Shown one piece after another: positions 27,281 through 35,628 of a stretch of 64,000 bases of DNA. The stretch comes from Thermodesulfobium acidiphilum (lineage in GTDB: Bacteria; Thermodesulfobiota; Thermodesulfobiia; Thermodesulfobiales; Thermodesulfobiaceae). The stretch spans positions 1,313,001-1,377,000 of the forward strand of contig NZ_CP020921.1 of NCBI RefSeq assembly GCF_003057965.1, in the 5' to 3' direction. The translations under genes and the position numbers were made by a program. Numbering within the stretch: the first letter of the stretch is position 1; every line of letters begins with the position of its first letter. The notes under the pieces were generated by a model that was not told where the DNA came from, did no database searches, and saw only the letters and a list, made by a program, of their open reading frames with translations.

Positions 27281-28027
27281 TTAAAAGATTAAAAAGGGTC
27301 TGCCATCTATATTTTTAATCTTTACCATAACTCCAAAAACCTCACTAAAATTTTCTTCAGTTATAATTTCCAATCCTCCTGAGGAAAATATTTTCCCATC
27401 TTTCATCAAAATAAACTTGTCTATAAATCTAAGCGCAAGGTTTATATCATGAATGGCCATAAGAGCCGAAATTTTTTTATCCTGCACAATTTGCCTGACA
27501 ATATTCATAACTTCGATCTGACTCTTTATATCAAGATTGTTAGTCGGTTCATCCAGAAGAATTAATAAAGGCTCTTGAACCAGTGCTCTTGCAACTATCA
27601 CTTTTTGAAGCTCTCCTCCACTTAATTCATCCACAAATCTCATGGAAATTTTCTGGAGAGAGAGCATTTCTATAACACCTTTTGTAATTTCAAGGTCTTT
27701 CTTCGATATTCCCCATGTAACGTATGGTTTTCTCCCCAATAGCACTGCATCAAAAACTGTAAGTCTCGTAACCTGATTTCGCTGAGAAACATAAGAAACC
27801 TTTTTTGCAATTTCAGAACCTAATTTTTCCACATCCTGTCCTTCAATCAATATTGTCCCAAATTTTGGTTTCAAAATTCTATTTATACACTTTATCAAAG
27901 TAGACTTGCCCGCTCCGTTGTTACCAAGGATAGCTATAAGATCGCCCTTTTCTATATAAAAACTTACGTCTTTTAATACATCAACACTATTATAAGAAAA
28001 CCTTATATTCTTAGCCTGAATAAACAT
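27281..28027 (-). CDS. FecE/BtuD-type ABC transporter ATPase for metal chelate uptake
   Basis: A 248-residue ATPase of the iron-siderophore/cobalamin ABC importer family. Walker A is GNNGAGKSTL near residue 36, the signature LSGGELQKVIVARAL, and Walker B LLILLDEPTNNLD with the D-loop. The start overlaps the permease stop by one base. It energises the FecCD-type permease next to it. Ligand could be a ferric siderophore, cobalamin, haem or a nickel chelate. Confidence 0.95.
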   Translation of the reverse strand: MFIQAKNIRFSYNSVDVLKDVSFYIEKGDLIAILGNNGAGKSTLIKCINRILKPKFGTILIEGQDVEKLGSEIAKKVSYVSQRNQVTRLTVFDAVLLGRKPYVTWGISKKDLEITKGVIEMLSLQKISMRFVDELSGGELQKVIVARALVQEPLLILLDEPTNNLDIKSQIEVMNIVRQIVQDKKISALMAIHDINLALRFIDKFILMKDGKIFSSGGLEIITEENFSEVFGVMVKIKNIDGRPFLIF

Positions 28028-29076
28028 TATCTGGTCTTTCCTTTTAAATATAGAATATAAATAAAAAAGGGCGCTCCCAAAAATGATGTAATTGCTCCAA
28101 TAGGCAAAATAACAGGTGAAAAAATTGTTCTGCTGACGATATCTGCTATTATAAGCAATATTGCACCCGACAATGCACTGGCAGGCAAAATAAATCTGTA
28201 ATCAAAATCTATTATTCTTCTCATCGCCTGAGGCGCTACTAATCCAATAAAACCTATTATTCCCAAAAATGACACTATCACTGCAGTTATAAGAGAAGAT
28301 ATTATCATTGATATAAATCTTATCTTATCGACATTAATACCCAAACTCTTAGCACTTTCATCGCCTATTTCCATTGCATTATAGTTCAGACTGTTCAACA
28401 AAAAATATACAAAAGAAAAGGTTACTACAACAAACATTATCAAAATCTCATTCCAGTAAGCACGACCTACATCACCAAAAGTCCAAAAAACCATACTAGC
28501 AACTGCTACCTCATTTGAAAAATACTGAAGTATAATGATCATAGCCGAAAAGAGCGCCCCAAGAGCTACTCCCGAAAGAACTATAGACTCAGGACTAAAA
28601 CCTTTGAGTTTTGCCAGAAATATTATTGTAAAGGTAGATATAAGCGATCCAAAAAAGGCACAAGCAGTAACGAAATATGGATTATTGATTATTATATTCG
28701 ACCCAAGAGAACCTTGACCCAACATCACTATCCCCACACAAGCTCCAAATGCTGCTCCCTGAGAAACGCCCAGCGTAAAGGGTGAAGCAAGCGGATTTCT
28801 CAAAACGTTTTGCATCACACAGCCTGCTATTGAAAGCCCAACTCCAGCTACAAATGATGAGGCTATTCTTGGAAACCGCACATTAAACAAAACTGCGCCC
28901 TCTCTCGAACCCGGGTTAAAAAAGGAAAAAATAATATCTGAAAAACTAATGTTAAACGTGCCAGTCTTTGTAGAAAATATTATAAATAGCAAAGATAAAA
29001 TAAAAAGCAATATCACAATGAAAATTTTTTTCTTGTAATAACTTTTATAACTCTTCAAAATATCTTCTTTGTTCAT
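28027..29076 (-). CDS. FecCD/BtuC-type ABC transporter permease
   Basis: A 349-residue integral membrane permease of the FecCD family, with about ten hydrophobic segments. The family signatures are FNVRFPRIASSFVAGVGLSI, AGCVMQNVLRNPLASPFTLG with VSQGAAFGA, and the coupling region GFIGLVAPQAMRRI. A single permease gene is present, so it should work as a homodimer. It overlaps the binding protein gene by four bases (ATGA) and the ATPase gene by one. Confidence 0.96.
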   Translation of the reverse strand: MNKEDILKSYKSYYKKKIFIVILLFILSLLFIIFSTKTGTFNISFSDIIFSFFNPGSREGAVLFNVRFPRIASSFVAGVGLSIAGCVMQNVLRNPLASPFTLGVSQGAAFGACVGIVMLGQGSLGSNIIINNPYFVTACAFFGSLISTFTIIFLAKLKGFSPESIVLSGVALGALFSAMIIILQYFSNEVAVASMVFWTFGDVGRAYWNEILIMFVVVTFSFVYFLLNSLNYNAMEIGDESAKSLGINVDKIRFISMIISSLITAVIVSFLGIIGFIGLVAPQAMRRIIDFDYRFILPASALSGAILLIIADIVSRTIFSPVILPIGAITSFLGAPFFIYILYLKGKTR

Positions 29077-30170
29077 AAAACTTTAAAATCTATTTTTACA
29101 AATCCAGGATAATTTTTCGTAATTTCATTGAACATAGATTTTCCCAAAAATTCTTTAAATATCTCATCTGCTTTTGTATTAATATTTACGTCAGAAAATC
29201 TTTCAGGATAGATAACTTTGCCAGCAAAATAGGTGTCTATCAAGGCTATCTCTACATTTGTAGCATAATAATTAAATGGTAGCTGCCCATAGATCTTATT
29301 GTTTTTGAATGCTTTTAATTTATCATAAAATGCCCTATTTTTTTTATAGTCCTCTTTTACCAAGGGCAATCCCCCCTCGTCAAGAAATATAATATCGGGA
29401 TTTAACTTTATTAGATATTCTTTATCCAGCATCAAGCTACCAGAACCCTTTATTTCATCAGCAACGTTTTTTGCATTAATTAAAGTAAAAGGAAGATATC
29501 TTGCCTGTGTACTTTCAATCCCGTGAACACCAGCCATTCCAAGCGCTCCTACATAAACGCTAGGTTTTTTATCAGGTAAAATATCTTTTGTTCTATTCCT
29601 TAAATCTTCTTCTATACCTTTTATATAGCCGATTAGCTGATTTGCCCTATCAGATTTACCTGAAACCTCACCTATAACTCTTAAAGAGTTATATATATCA
29701 TTTATATCAAGACTAGCAAGCTGGCCATAGCTAAGCAATATTACAGGTATATTTGTCTTAGATTGAATTGCATCAGCCTGATCCTTCGTTAAATATGCAG
29801 CAAATATCACATCAGGCTTCACAGCTATGATACTTTCCAGATTGGGATTTGGACGAGGACCTCCTTGACCTATCCCTGGCAAATTTTTTAACTGTGGATA
29901 TGCAAGAATATATGGTCGTGAGGTAGCGCCCCATTCTTTTTCTGAATCCTCTACTCCTACTACTGAATCTGCGAGCTTCATATAACAGACAAGTCTGAGC
30001 GCACCTGGTCCTATTGCCACAATTCTTTTTACTGGCCTCTCTTTCAGAACAACCTTTCTTCCAAAAACATCGGTAACGGTTAAATTAGAATTATCTTCCT
30101 GGGTTAAATTATTACAACCCGAAAGAAAAAATAACGCAGTTATTAAAAAAAGTATCTTTAGAAATTTCAT
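29073..30170 (-). CDS. FecB/BtuF-type periplasmic binding lipoprotein
   Basis: A 365-residue class III substrate-binding protein. The N-terminus is a lipoprotein signal with lipobox LSGC at about residue 19. The mature chain begins with the family pattern TVTDVFGRKVVLKERPVKRIV and contains KPDVIFAAYLTKDQ and LNPDIIFLDEGG. A region GVHGIESTQARYLPF is conserved in some anaerobe relatives, as I recall. It overlaps the CooC-like gene and the permease gene by four bases each. It would deliver the chelate to the FecCD-type permease; the metal is not known. Confidence 0.94.
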   Translation of the reverse strand: MKFLKILFLITALFFLSGCNNLTQEDNSNLTVTDVFGRKVVLKERPVKRIVAIGPGALRLVCYMKLADSVVGVEDSEKEWGATSRPYILAYPQLKNLPGIGQGGPRPNPNLESIIAVKPDVIFAAYLTKDQADAIQSKTNIPVILLSYGQLASLDINDIYNSLRVIGEVSGKSDRANQLIGYIKGIEEDLRNRTKDILPDKKPSVYVGALGMAGVHGIESTQARYLPFTLINAKNVADEIKGSGSLMLDKEYLIKLNPDIIFLDEGGLPLVKEDYKKNRAFYDKLKAFKNNKIYGQLPFNYYATNVEIALIDTYFAGKVIYPERFSDVNINTKADEIFKEFLGKSMFNEITKNYPGFVKIDFKVL

Positions 30171-30925
30171 TGTAAAATTGAATTTATAAGATTTAGGTCT
30201 TCAATAGTTAGTTTTTCGCCTTTGAGATTTGCCTTTGAGATCTCTCTATTAAACGGCAAAAATCCATTTACTTTTATTTTTTTCTCAGCAAGCAGTCTCT
30301 CAAGTTCCAATTTGCTCTCATCACTAACTTTGTTCAATATTACTTTATATGGTTTGGCATGCCTTCCCTCTGAGATTAAACCTATAGTTTTCTCACAAAG
30401 CGCAATTGATTCAAAAGATGGTTCTATAACAAGCCAGACGAGATCTATAGCTTCGTGTACGCCTCTTCCAAAGTGTTCTATCCCTGCTTCAGTATCCACC
30501 AAAACATATTGATTATCCTTAACTTTTAACTTTTTTAAAAACTCCCTTGTTACTGCCCCCATTGGGCAGGCACAGCCCTCCATACCGTGTTCAATTTTAC
30601 CAGTTCGAATAAAACCTATATTGTCCTTCCATGAAGAAAACTTTTTCAAATCCTCAAATGTGAGTTCATTTATAAACATTGGAGTTTTTTCTTTCCCCTC
30701 AGATTTTAAAAAAGATAGAAGAGCTTTCTTTACCTCAGCCTTACCACCAAGATATCCCATTAAGGTTTTTTCAGAATCGATCCCAAGCATGTTTGAAAGA
30801 CAAAGATTTGATTCATCAGCATCCAATACAAAAACCTCGCCCCTTTTTGAAAGGGTGTTAGCAGCAATTGCTGTAAGGGTACTCTTTCCGCATCCGCCTC
30901 TTCCGCAAACTAAAATCTTCGGCAT
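30167..30925 (-). CDS. CooC-like P-loop ATPase (nickel-insertion factor family)
   Basis: A 252-residue MinD/CooC-type ATPase. It begins MPKILVCGRGGCGKSTL, a deviant Walker A. A CxC pair occurs in EGCACPMGAV; CooC of Carboxydothermus has a CxC that binds metal at the dimer interface. YVLVDTEAGIEHFGRGV is the Walker B/switch region. I chose ATG 30925 because AGGAGG lies nine bases upstream; a longer frame to 31000 reads through the leader hairpin and has no ribosome binding site. It opens the fecBCD-like operon. CooC proteins mature nickel carbon monoxide dehydrogenase, hence the nickel hypothesis. Confidence 0.85.
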   Translation of the reverse strand: MPKILVCGRGGCGKSTLTAIAANTLSKRGEVFVLDADESNLCLSNMLGIDSEKTLMGYLGGKAEVKKALLSFLKSEGKEKTPMFINELTFEDLKKFSSWKDNIGFIRTGKIEHGMEGCACPMGAVTREFLKKLKVKDNQYVLVDTEAGIEHFGRGVHEAIDLVWLVIEPSFESIALCEKTIGLISEGRHAKPYKVILNKVSDESKLELERLLAEKKIKVNGFLPFNREISKANLKGEKLTIEDLNLINSILQ

Positions 30926-30950
30926 AATTAATAAACCTCCTAAATAAGAT

Positions 30951-31005
30951 AAGCCATAAAGGCTAATAACACAAGTTGTTGTGCATATAACAGCCTTCAT
31001 GGCTT
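30951..31005 (-). promoter_or_regulatory. Repeated leader hairpin, copy A, before the CooC-like/fecBCD operon
   Basis: On the minus strand AAGCCATGAAGGCT pairs with AGCCTTTATGGCTT over 14 positions, one being G-U in RNA. Between the arms a second hairpin, CACAA-CAAC-TTGTG (30970-30983), is possible. Nine bases (ATCTTATTT) separate the stem from the Shine-Dalgarno AGGAGG. Copies B (52708-52738) and C (58006-58050) share arms and spacing. Confidence 0.8.
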
Positions 31006-31167
31006 CTAAAAAGAGTTCTACTCTTTGTTTTTTTATTATACAATAAGTTCTAATTTTATAATAATTTTGAATACTATAGTAAGGTTTAAAGTGTAATTAT
31101 GAGATAATAATTCCTTAATAAAGGACCGGTTTTTTAAAATTTTAATATTCAATTCGGAGGTAAAAAA

Positions 31168-32046
31168 ATGAGAATTGATCCACAAACAACTAATGTAGGT
31201 TTCATTGGTACAGGGGTAATGGGAAAAAATATGGCCGGGCATATTCTAGATGCTGGATACAAACTTTTTGTCTATAATAGAACCAAATCAAAAACTGAAG
31301 AACTTTTAAAAAAGGGAGCTATATTTTTACCAATTGATGAATTAGCCAGAACTTGTAATCTGGTAATAACTATGGTTGGATTTCCAAAAGACGTTGAAGA
31401 AGTTTATTTAGGAGATAATGGGCTTCTAAAAAATGCAAGGAAAGATTCAATTTTAATTGATATGACTACTTCTCCTCCTTCTCTCGCCGTAAAAATAGAT
31501 ACAGAAGCAAAAAGGAGGGGCATATATTTCCTGGATGCACCAGTTTCTGGTGGTGACATTGGTGCAAAAAATGCTACCCTCTCTATAATGGTCGGTGGAA
31601 ATAAGGAAATTTTTAATACTGTTCTTCCAATCTTTAATCTAATGGGTAAAAATATCGTTTATCAAGGAAAGGCTGGTTCAGGTCAACACACTAAGATGTG
31701 TAATCAAATTGTAATAGCTACAAATATGATAGGTGTAGCAGAATCACTTTGTTATGCTATCAAATCAGGACTTGATCCGGAAAAAGTACTAAAGAGCATC
31801 GGAGGTGGTGCTGCCGGTAGTTGGTCTCTGACAAATCTTGGGCCAAAGATGTTAAAAGGAGATTTCGCTCCTGGATTTTATGTAAAACACTTTATAAAGG
31901 ATATGAAAATAGCGCTTGATGAAGCAATAAAAATGGGAATAAAACTTCCTGGATTAGAGCTTGCTCTCTCATTATATGAAGAACTATCAAAAATAGGCGA
32001 AGATAATAGCGGCACCCAGGCAATATTTAAATTGTATATGAAATAA
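31168..32046 (+). CDS. 3-hydroxyisobutyrate dehydrogenase / tartronate semialdehyde reductase family oxidoreductase
   Basis: A 292-residue NAD(P)-dependent beta-hydroxyacid dehydrogenase. The N-terminal Rossmann motif is VGFIGTGVMGKNMAGHIL. The substrate-binding motif DAPVSGGDIGAKNATLSIMV and the catalytic Lys in SGQHTKMCNQ are present. Sequence alone does not separate hydroxyisobutyrate, tartronate semialdehyde or succinic semialdehyde substrates. It is a single gene with good Shine-Dalgarno GGAGGT, divergent from the CooC-like operon. Confidence 0.9.
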   Translation: MRIDPQTTNVGFIGTGVMGKNMAGHILDAGYKLFVYNRTKSKTEELLKKGAIFLPIDELARTCNLVITMVGFPKDVEEVYLGDNGLLKNARKDSILIDMTTSPPSLAVKIDTEAKRRGIYFLDAPVSGGDIGAKNATLSIMVGGNKEIFNTVLPIFNLMGKNIVYQGKAGSGQHTKMCNQIVIATNMIGVAESLCYAIKSGLDPEKVLKSIGGGAAGSWSLTNLGPKMLKGDFAPGFYVKHFIKDMKIALDEAIKMGIKLPGLELALSLYEELSKIGEDNSGTQAIFKLYMK

Positions 32047-32053
32047 AATAAAG

Positions 32054-32087
32054 AGCGCAAAAACACTCGAAGGAGGTGTTTTGCGCT
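32054..32087. terminator. Bidirectional terminator between the dehydrogenase and the amino acid ABC operon
   Basis: Arms AGCGCAAAAACAC and GTGTTTTGCGCT form a stem of about 12 pairs with a bulged A around the loop TCGAAGGAG. On the minus strand the stem is followed by CTTTATTTTATTT, the better tail, so it mainly ends the amino acid transporter operon. Confidence 0.8.
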
Positions 32088-32094
32088 ATAAAGT

Positions 32095-32745
32095 TTAATA
32101 ACTTTGATAAATCATCCTTTTTTGCTGATTTCTTGCTATAACCGAAAGAGTATAGTTAATTACAAAATACGTTGATGCTATCATCCCAAATAACACAAAA
32201 ACTTGTGCTGGCTCTGCATATTGTCCCATAATTATCATCCCCCTGCCCGTTAACTCTTCGATGCCAACAGCCCATGTAAAAGATGTATCCTTTATGGTTG
32301 TAATAAATTGTGAAATAAGAGGTGGTATAACTTTTCTTATGGCTTGTGGCAATACTATATAAATAAGCGTTTGAGTATAACTAAGACCTTGCGAAGCAGC
32401 AGCTTCCCACTGACCTTTATCGATTGAATTAAGCCCCCCTCTAACAATTTCTGCTATCATTGCAGTAGTAAAAATAGTCATAGCAAGAATAGCCGCATGT
32501 ATTGGGGGGATGGGTATCATAAATCTGCAAGCAAGTATAAACAACAAAAGTGGGATGTTTCTAATAGAATCTATATAAATTGAAGCAATCTGGCTAACAA
32601 AAGGCTTTCTTGAATATTTTGCTACTCCAAGAATTATTCCAAAAAACGTACTAAAAATTATGGTAAATACTGCTATAGTAAGAGTTACCTGCAATCCTTT
32701 TAGTAGAAAAATTAAAATATTAGGAGCAAAAAGTTCTTCTATCAT
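32095..32745 (-). CDS. Polar amino acid ABC transporter permease
   Basis: A 216-residue permease of the His/Glu/Gln/Arg opine family (HisMQ type), with about five membrane segments. The coupling EAA-type loop is [25 protein letters not shown], visible around residues 110-135, and [11 protein letters not shown] matches the family N-terminal pattern. It overlaps the second permease gene by four bases. The paired permeases probably form a heterodimer. Confidence 0.93.
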   Translation of the reverse strand: MIEELFAPNILIFLLKGLQVTLTIAVFTIIFSTFFGIILGVAKYSRKPFVSQIASIYIDSIRNIPLLLFILACRFMIPIPPIHAAILAMTIFTTAMIAEIVRGGLNSIDKGQWEAAASQGLSYTQTLIYIVLPQAIRKVIPPLISQFITTIKDTSFTWAVGIEELTGRGMIIMGQYAEPAQVFVLFGMIASTYFVINYTLSVIARNQQKRMIYQSY

Positions 32746-33419
32746 GGATTCATCTTAGCCTTTCTTTCAAGATAATCAGCAAACCTAGCAAGTGGCAAGC
32801 AAAGACTTAAATATAATAGACCTACTACCACATATGCTGGCCCATAATATAAATTATTGCTTGACCATGAATCTGCATGATACATCAGATCTCCTCCAGC
32901 TACCATAGCCATTACTGAAGTATTTTTTATCAAACTGACAGCCTGATTAGTTAAAGGAGGAAATATTATTATCTTTGCCTGAGGTAAAATTATATATCTC
33001 ATAGCTTGCCAGAAGGTAAAACCTTGAGAATATGCAGCTTCCAATTGGCCTCTGTGAATAGCCTGAATTCCTGCCCTTATAACCTCTGCAATATATGCTC
33101 CGTGATAGACTCCTACTCCAATTACCCCAACAGCAAAAACAGGTAAAACTATATCCAGATGTGGAAGACCATTATAAAGAAAAAACACCTGTATTACTAA
33201 AGGGGTATTTTGGATAAATTCAACATATATCCGATTAATTATTTTAGCACTTCTAAATTGACTGGTTGCAAGAACACCAAAGATTAAGCCTAATACAAGC
33301 GCTAATAAGAGACCAAGAAATGAAACTGATATTGTAGTAAAGAAACCCTCTGCAAAGATCCTCCAATCAGAAAATAATTTCTCCCATTTAAATAATGCAA
33401 AGGGTCCCGTTTCAAACAC
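32742..33419 (-). CDS. Polar amino acid ABC transporter permease
   Basis: A 225-residue permease of the same HisMQ family as its neighbour, with [20 protein letters not shown] and the coupling loop [20 protein letters not shown]. Its gene overlaps both the binding protein gene (one base) and the second permease gene (four bases), so the set is translated together. The substrate is probably glutamate, glutamine or another polar amino acid. Confidence 0.93.
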   Translation of the reverse strand: MFETGPFALFKWEKLFSDWRIFAEGFFTTISVSFLGLLLALVLGLIFGVLATSQFRSAKIINRIYVEFIQNTPLVIQVFFLYNGLPHLDIVLPVFAVGVIGVGVYHGAYIAEVIRAGIQAIHRGQLEAAYSQGFTFWQAMRYIILPQAKIIIFPPLTNQAVSLIKNTSVMAMVAGGDLMYHADSWSSNNLYYGPAYVVVGLLYLSLCLPLARFADYLERKAKMNP

Positions 33420-34231
33420 TACTTAAGTCCCCACTTCTCCTTTAACTTCTGAAGTGTGCCATCTTTTTGCATTTCTTCAAGAGTTGAGTTCACTAATTTA
33501 AGCAGGCCGTCATTTCCTTTTTTCATCGCTATACCATAATTTTGTGGAGCAAATCTGTCAGGAAGTATGGTAGTAGAATCGTCAACATAACCATAAAGTA
33601 TTGCACCATCTGTAGAAAAGGCTTGAACTCTTCCAGATTCAAGTGCTGCCTTTATTTCTGGATAACTAGCAAATTCAAGCACATTGACCTTTATACCTTT
33701 TGCTTTTGCCTCAGCCTCTATTGCACCCTTTGTAGTTGCACTTTGTGCAACCCCAATTGTTTTGCCATTCAAATCTGTAAAACTCTTAATACCAGAATCT
33801 TTTTTTACCAAAAGTGCTACTCCATCAGTAAAATACGGTATTGAAAAGTTAAAACTTTTTTCTCTTTCTGGAGTAATAGTAAAGGTTGCAATAACCATGT
33901 CAACTTCACCGTTATCCAAAAGAGGACCCCTCGTTTTAGGTGTAACAGCTATCAAATTAACTTTATCAGGATTACCAAGGATCTTTTTTGCCATTTCGTG
34001 AGCAATATCAATTTCAAATCCTTCAACCTTACCTGTCTTTGGATCCTTATATCCAAACTTTGGAACATCGTACTTTACACCTACATTAAGAATACCTCGA
34101 TCTTTGATGGCCTTAATGTCTGGTGGCACTGCAGAACTCTCCTGAGGCTTTTGCGCTTGTTGAGAGCATCCAGTAATAACAAAACCCAGAAAAATAACAA
34201 TGCCTAAAAACAATAACTTCAAATTCTTCAT
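33419..34231 (-). CDS. Polar amino acid ABC transporter binding lipoprotein
   Basis: A 270-residue family 3 extracellular solute-binding protein. A lipoprotein signal ends at ITGC near residue 22. The mature chain contains GILNVGVKYDVPKFGYKD, GFEIDIAHEMAKKILG and TFTITPEREKSFNFSIPYF, all family patterns of glutamate/glutamine/aspartate binding proteins. The ATPase gene lies 51 bases upstream in the same direction. Confidence 0.94.
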   Translation of the reverse strand: MKNLKLLFLGIVIFLGFVITGCSQQAQKPQESSAVPPDIKAIKDRGILNVGVKYDVPKFGYKDPKTGKVEGFEIDIAHEMAKKILGNPDKVNLIAVTPKTRGPLLDNGEVDMVIATFTITPEREKSFNFSIPYFTDGVALLVKKDSGIKSFTDLNGKTIGVAQSATTKGAIEAEAKAKGIKVNVLEFASYPEIKAALESGRVQAFSTDGAILYGYVDDSTTILPDRFAPQNYGIAMKKGNDGLLKLVNSTLEEMQKDGTLQKLKEKWGLK

Positions 34232-34282
34232 TTTTATTCCTCCTTTTTTTAAATTTACTAAAACTTTTATTAAAAGCTAAAT

Positions 34283-35017
34283 TTAGACCTGAATCTTGTT
34301 TAACTTTTCAAGAAAAGCCTGAGTTCTTTCATGTTGAGGATTATTGAAAATCTGATCTGGGGTGCCTGTTTCAATGATCTGACCATCGTCCATAAAAACA
34401 ATTCTATCTGCAGCTTGTTTTGCAAAACCCATTTCGTGCGTTACTACAATCATCGTCATCCCCTCTTTTGCAAGAGCTACCATAATATCAAGAACTTCCT
34501 GAATCATTTCGGGATCAAGAGCCGATGTAGGCTCATCAAACAGCAAAAGATCAGGTTTCATATTCAAAGCCCTTGCAATCGCAACTCTTTGTTGCTGCCC
34601 ACCAGAAAGTTGAGATGGATATTTATTATATACATCCTTCAAGCCGACCTTCTCAAGAAGAGCAATTGCGCTTTTTTCAACTTCATTTCTATCTCTCTTT
34701 TCAACAAGAATCGGCGCAAGCATCACATTCTCAAGTGCCGTCTTATGTGGGTAAAGATTAAAATGTTGAAAAACCATGCCTATTTTTTGTCTTACTTTAT
34801 TTAGCTGAATTTTATTAGCAGTTATTTCCACACCGTTTACAAAGATCTTGCCAGATGATGGCTTCTCTAAAAAGTTAATACATCTTATCAAAGTACTTTT
34901 TCCTGAACCACTTGGTCCCATTATTACCAGTCTCTCTTTGAACTTTACATGAAGATTGATATCTTTAAGAACGTGATGAGTACCAAAGTATTTGTTTACA
35001 TGCTCCATTTTTACCAT
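34283..35017 (-). CDS. glnQ: GlnQ-type amino acid ABC transporter ATPase
   Basis: A 244-residue ATPase from the chosen ATG at 35017 ([12 protein letters not shown]), with GGAGGG ten bases upstream. The frame is open to 35071 but the added residues have no ribosome binding site. Walker A is [10 protein letters not shown], the signature [15 protein letters not shown], Walker [13 protein letters not shown], and the switch His VVTHEMGFA. It leads the glnQ-glnH-type-permease-permease operon. The gene symbol reflects family, not a proven glutamine substrate. Confidence 0.94.
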   Translation of the reverse strand: MVKMEHVNKYFGTHHVLKDINLHVKFKERLVIMGPSGSGKSTLIRCINFLEKPSSGKIFVNGVEITANKIQLNKVRQKIGMVFQHFNLYPHKTALENVMLAPILVEKRDRNEVEKSAIALLEKVGLKDVYNKYPSQLSGGQQQRVAIARALNMKPDLLLFDEPTSALDPEMIQEVLDIMVALAKEGMTMIVVTHEMGFAKQAADRIVFMDDGQIIETGTPDQIFNNPQHERTQAFLEKLNKIQV

Positions 35018-35057
35018 AAAATTTTTACCCTCCACAAATAAAAAGAAAACGTTCGAT

Positions 35058-35070
35058 TGTATATTATACA
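35058..35070 (-). promoter_or_regulatory. Palindrome over the candidate -10 of the amino acid transporter operon
   Basis: TGTATATTATACA is a perfect 13-base palindrome about the central T. On the minus strand it contains TATAAT, a perfect -10 hexamer (35063-35068), about 45 bases before the glnQ start. No strong -35 is visible. It may be a simple promoter or an operator. Confidence 0.4.
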
Positions 35071-35192
35071 TTAAAACTTGATTAAATTTTAATTAAAATT
35101 ATATAAAATTTTATATAAGATATTTTTATACATTTTAAAGAAAAATTTGATATGATTATATTTAAATTTATATTATTAAGGAGGTAAGAAAA

Positions 35193-35471
35193 TTGAATTT
35201 GGATCAAATTATTAAGATTTCTAATGCTTTAGCAAATGATTCAAGGTTTAAAATCCTTCAATCGATTTCTTCAAACCCTAAAATTTCTTGCACTGAAGTC
35301 ATTAAAGCTCTTGACATAACTCAACCAGCAGTCTCTCATCACTTAAAAATTTTAAACGATGCAGGTTTAATTGAAATAAACAGAAAGGGTCAATATGGAT
35401 TATGCTCTTTAAACAATGCTGTTCTAGAAGACTACCTAAAATCAATACAAAAAATATTTTTAAAAAGGTAA
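35193..35471 (+). CDS. ArsR-family winged-helix transcriptional regulator
   Basis: A 92-residue DNA-binding protein starting with TTG after AAGGAGGT. The winged helix shows DSRFKILQSIS, then the recognition helix DITQPAVSHHLKILNDAGLIE and wing NRKGQYGLCSL. The metal-binding ELCVCDL motif of ArsR/SmtB sensors is not present in helix 3 (it reads SCTEVIKALD), so a classical metal sensor is unlikely. The next gene, 157 bases downstream, is the LPS exporter. The target is unknown. Confidence 0.88.
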   Translation: MNLDQIIKISNALANDSRFKILQSISSNPKISCTEVIKALDITQPAVSHHLKILNDAGLIEINRKGQYGLCSLNNAVLEDYLKSIQKIFLKR

Positions 35472-35628
35472 AACCAGGATTTTAAATCTTGTTGTTTTTA
35501 ATACATAAAATAACCTTTTCTTTGATTTTTTATTTCAAAAAATTAAAGAACTAACTAAATTTTATTTTATCCTCATAAGATTAATAAGTGATATATAATT
35601 TTATTCAGATACTGTTTTAAAGAAGGAG

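Noticed and set aside
30926-31000. In-frame upstream extension of the CooC-like protein (MKAVICTTTC...)
   Set aside because: It is translated from the leader hairpin and has no ribosome binding site; the internal ATG at 30925 follows AGGAGG and starts a proper P-loop protein.
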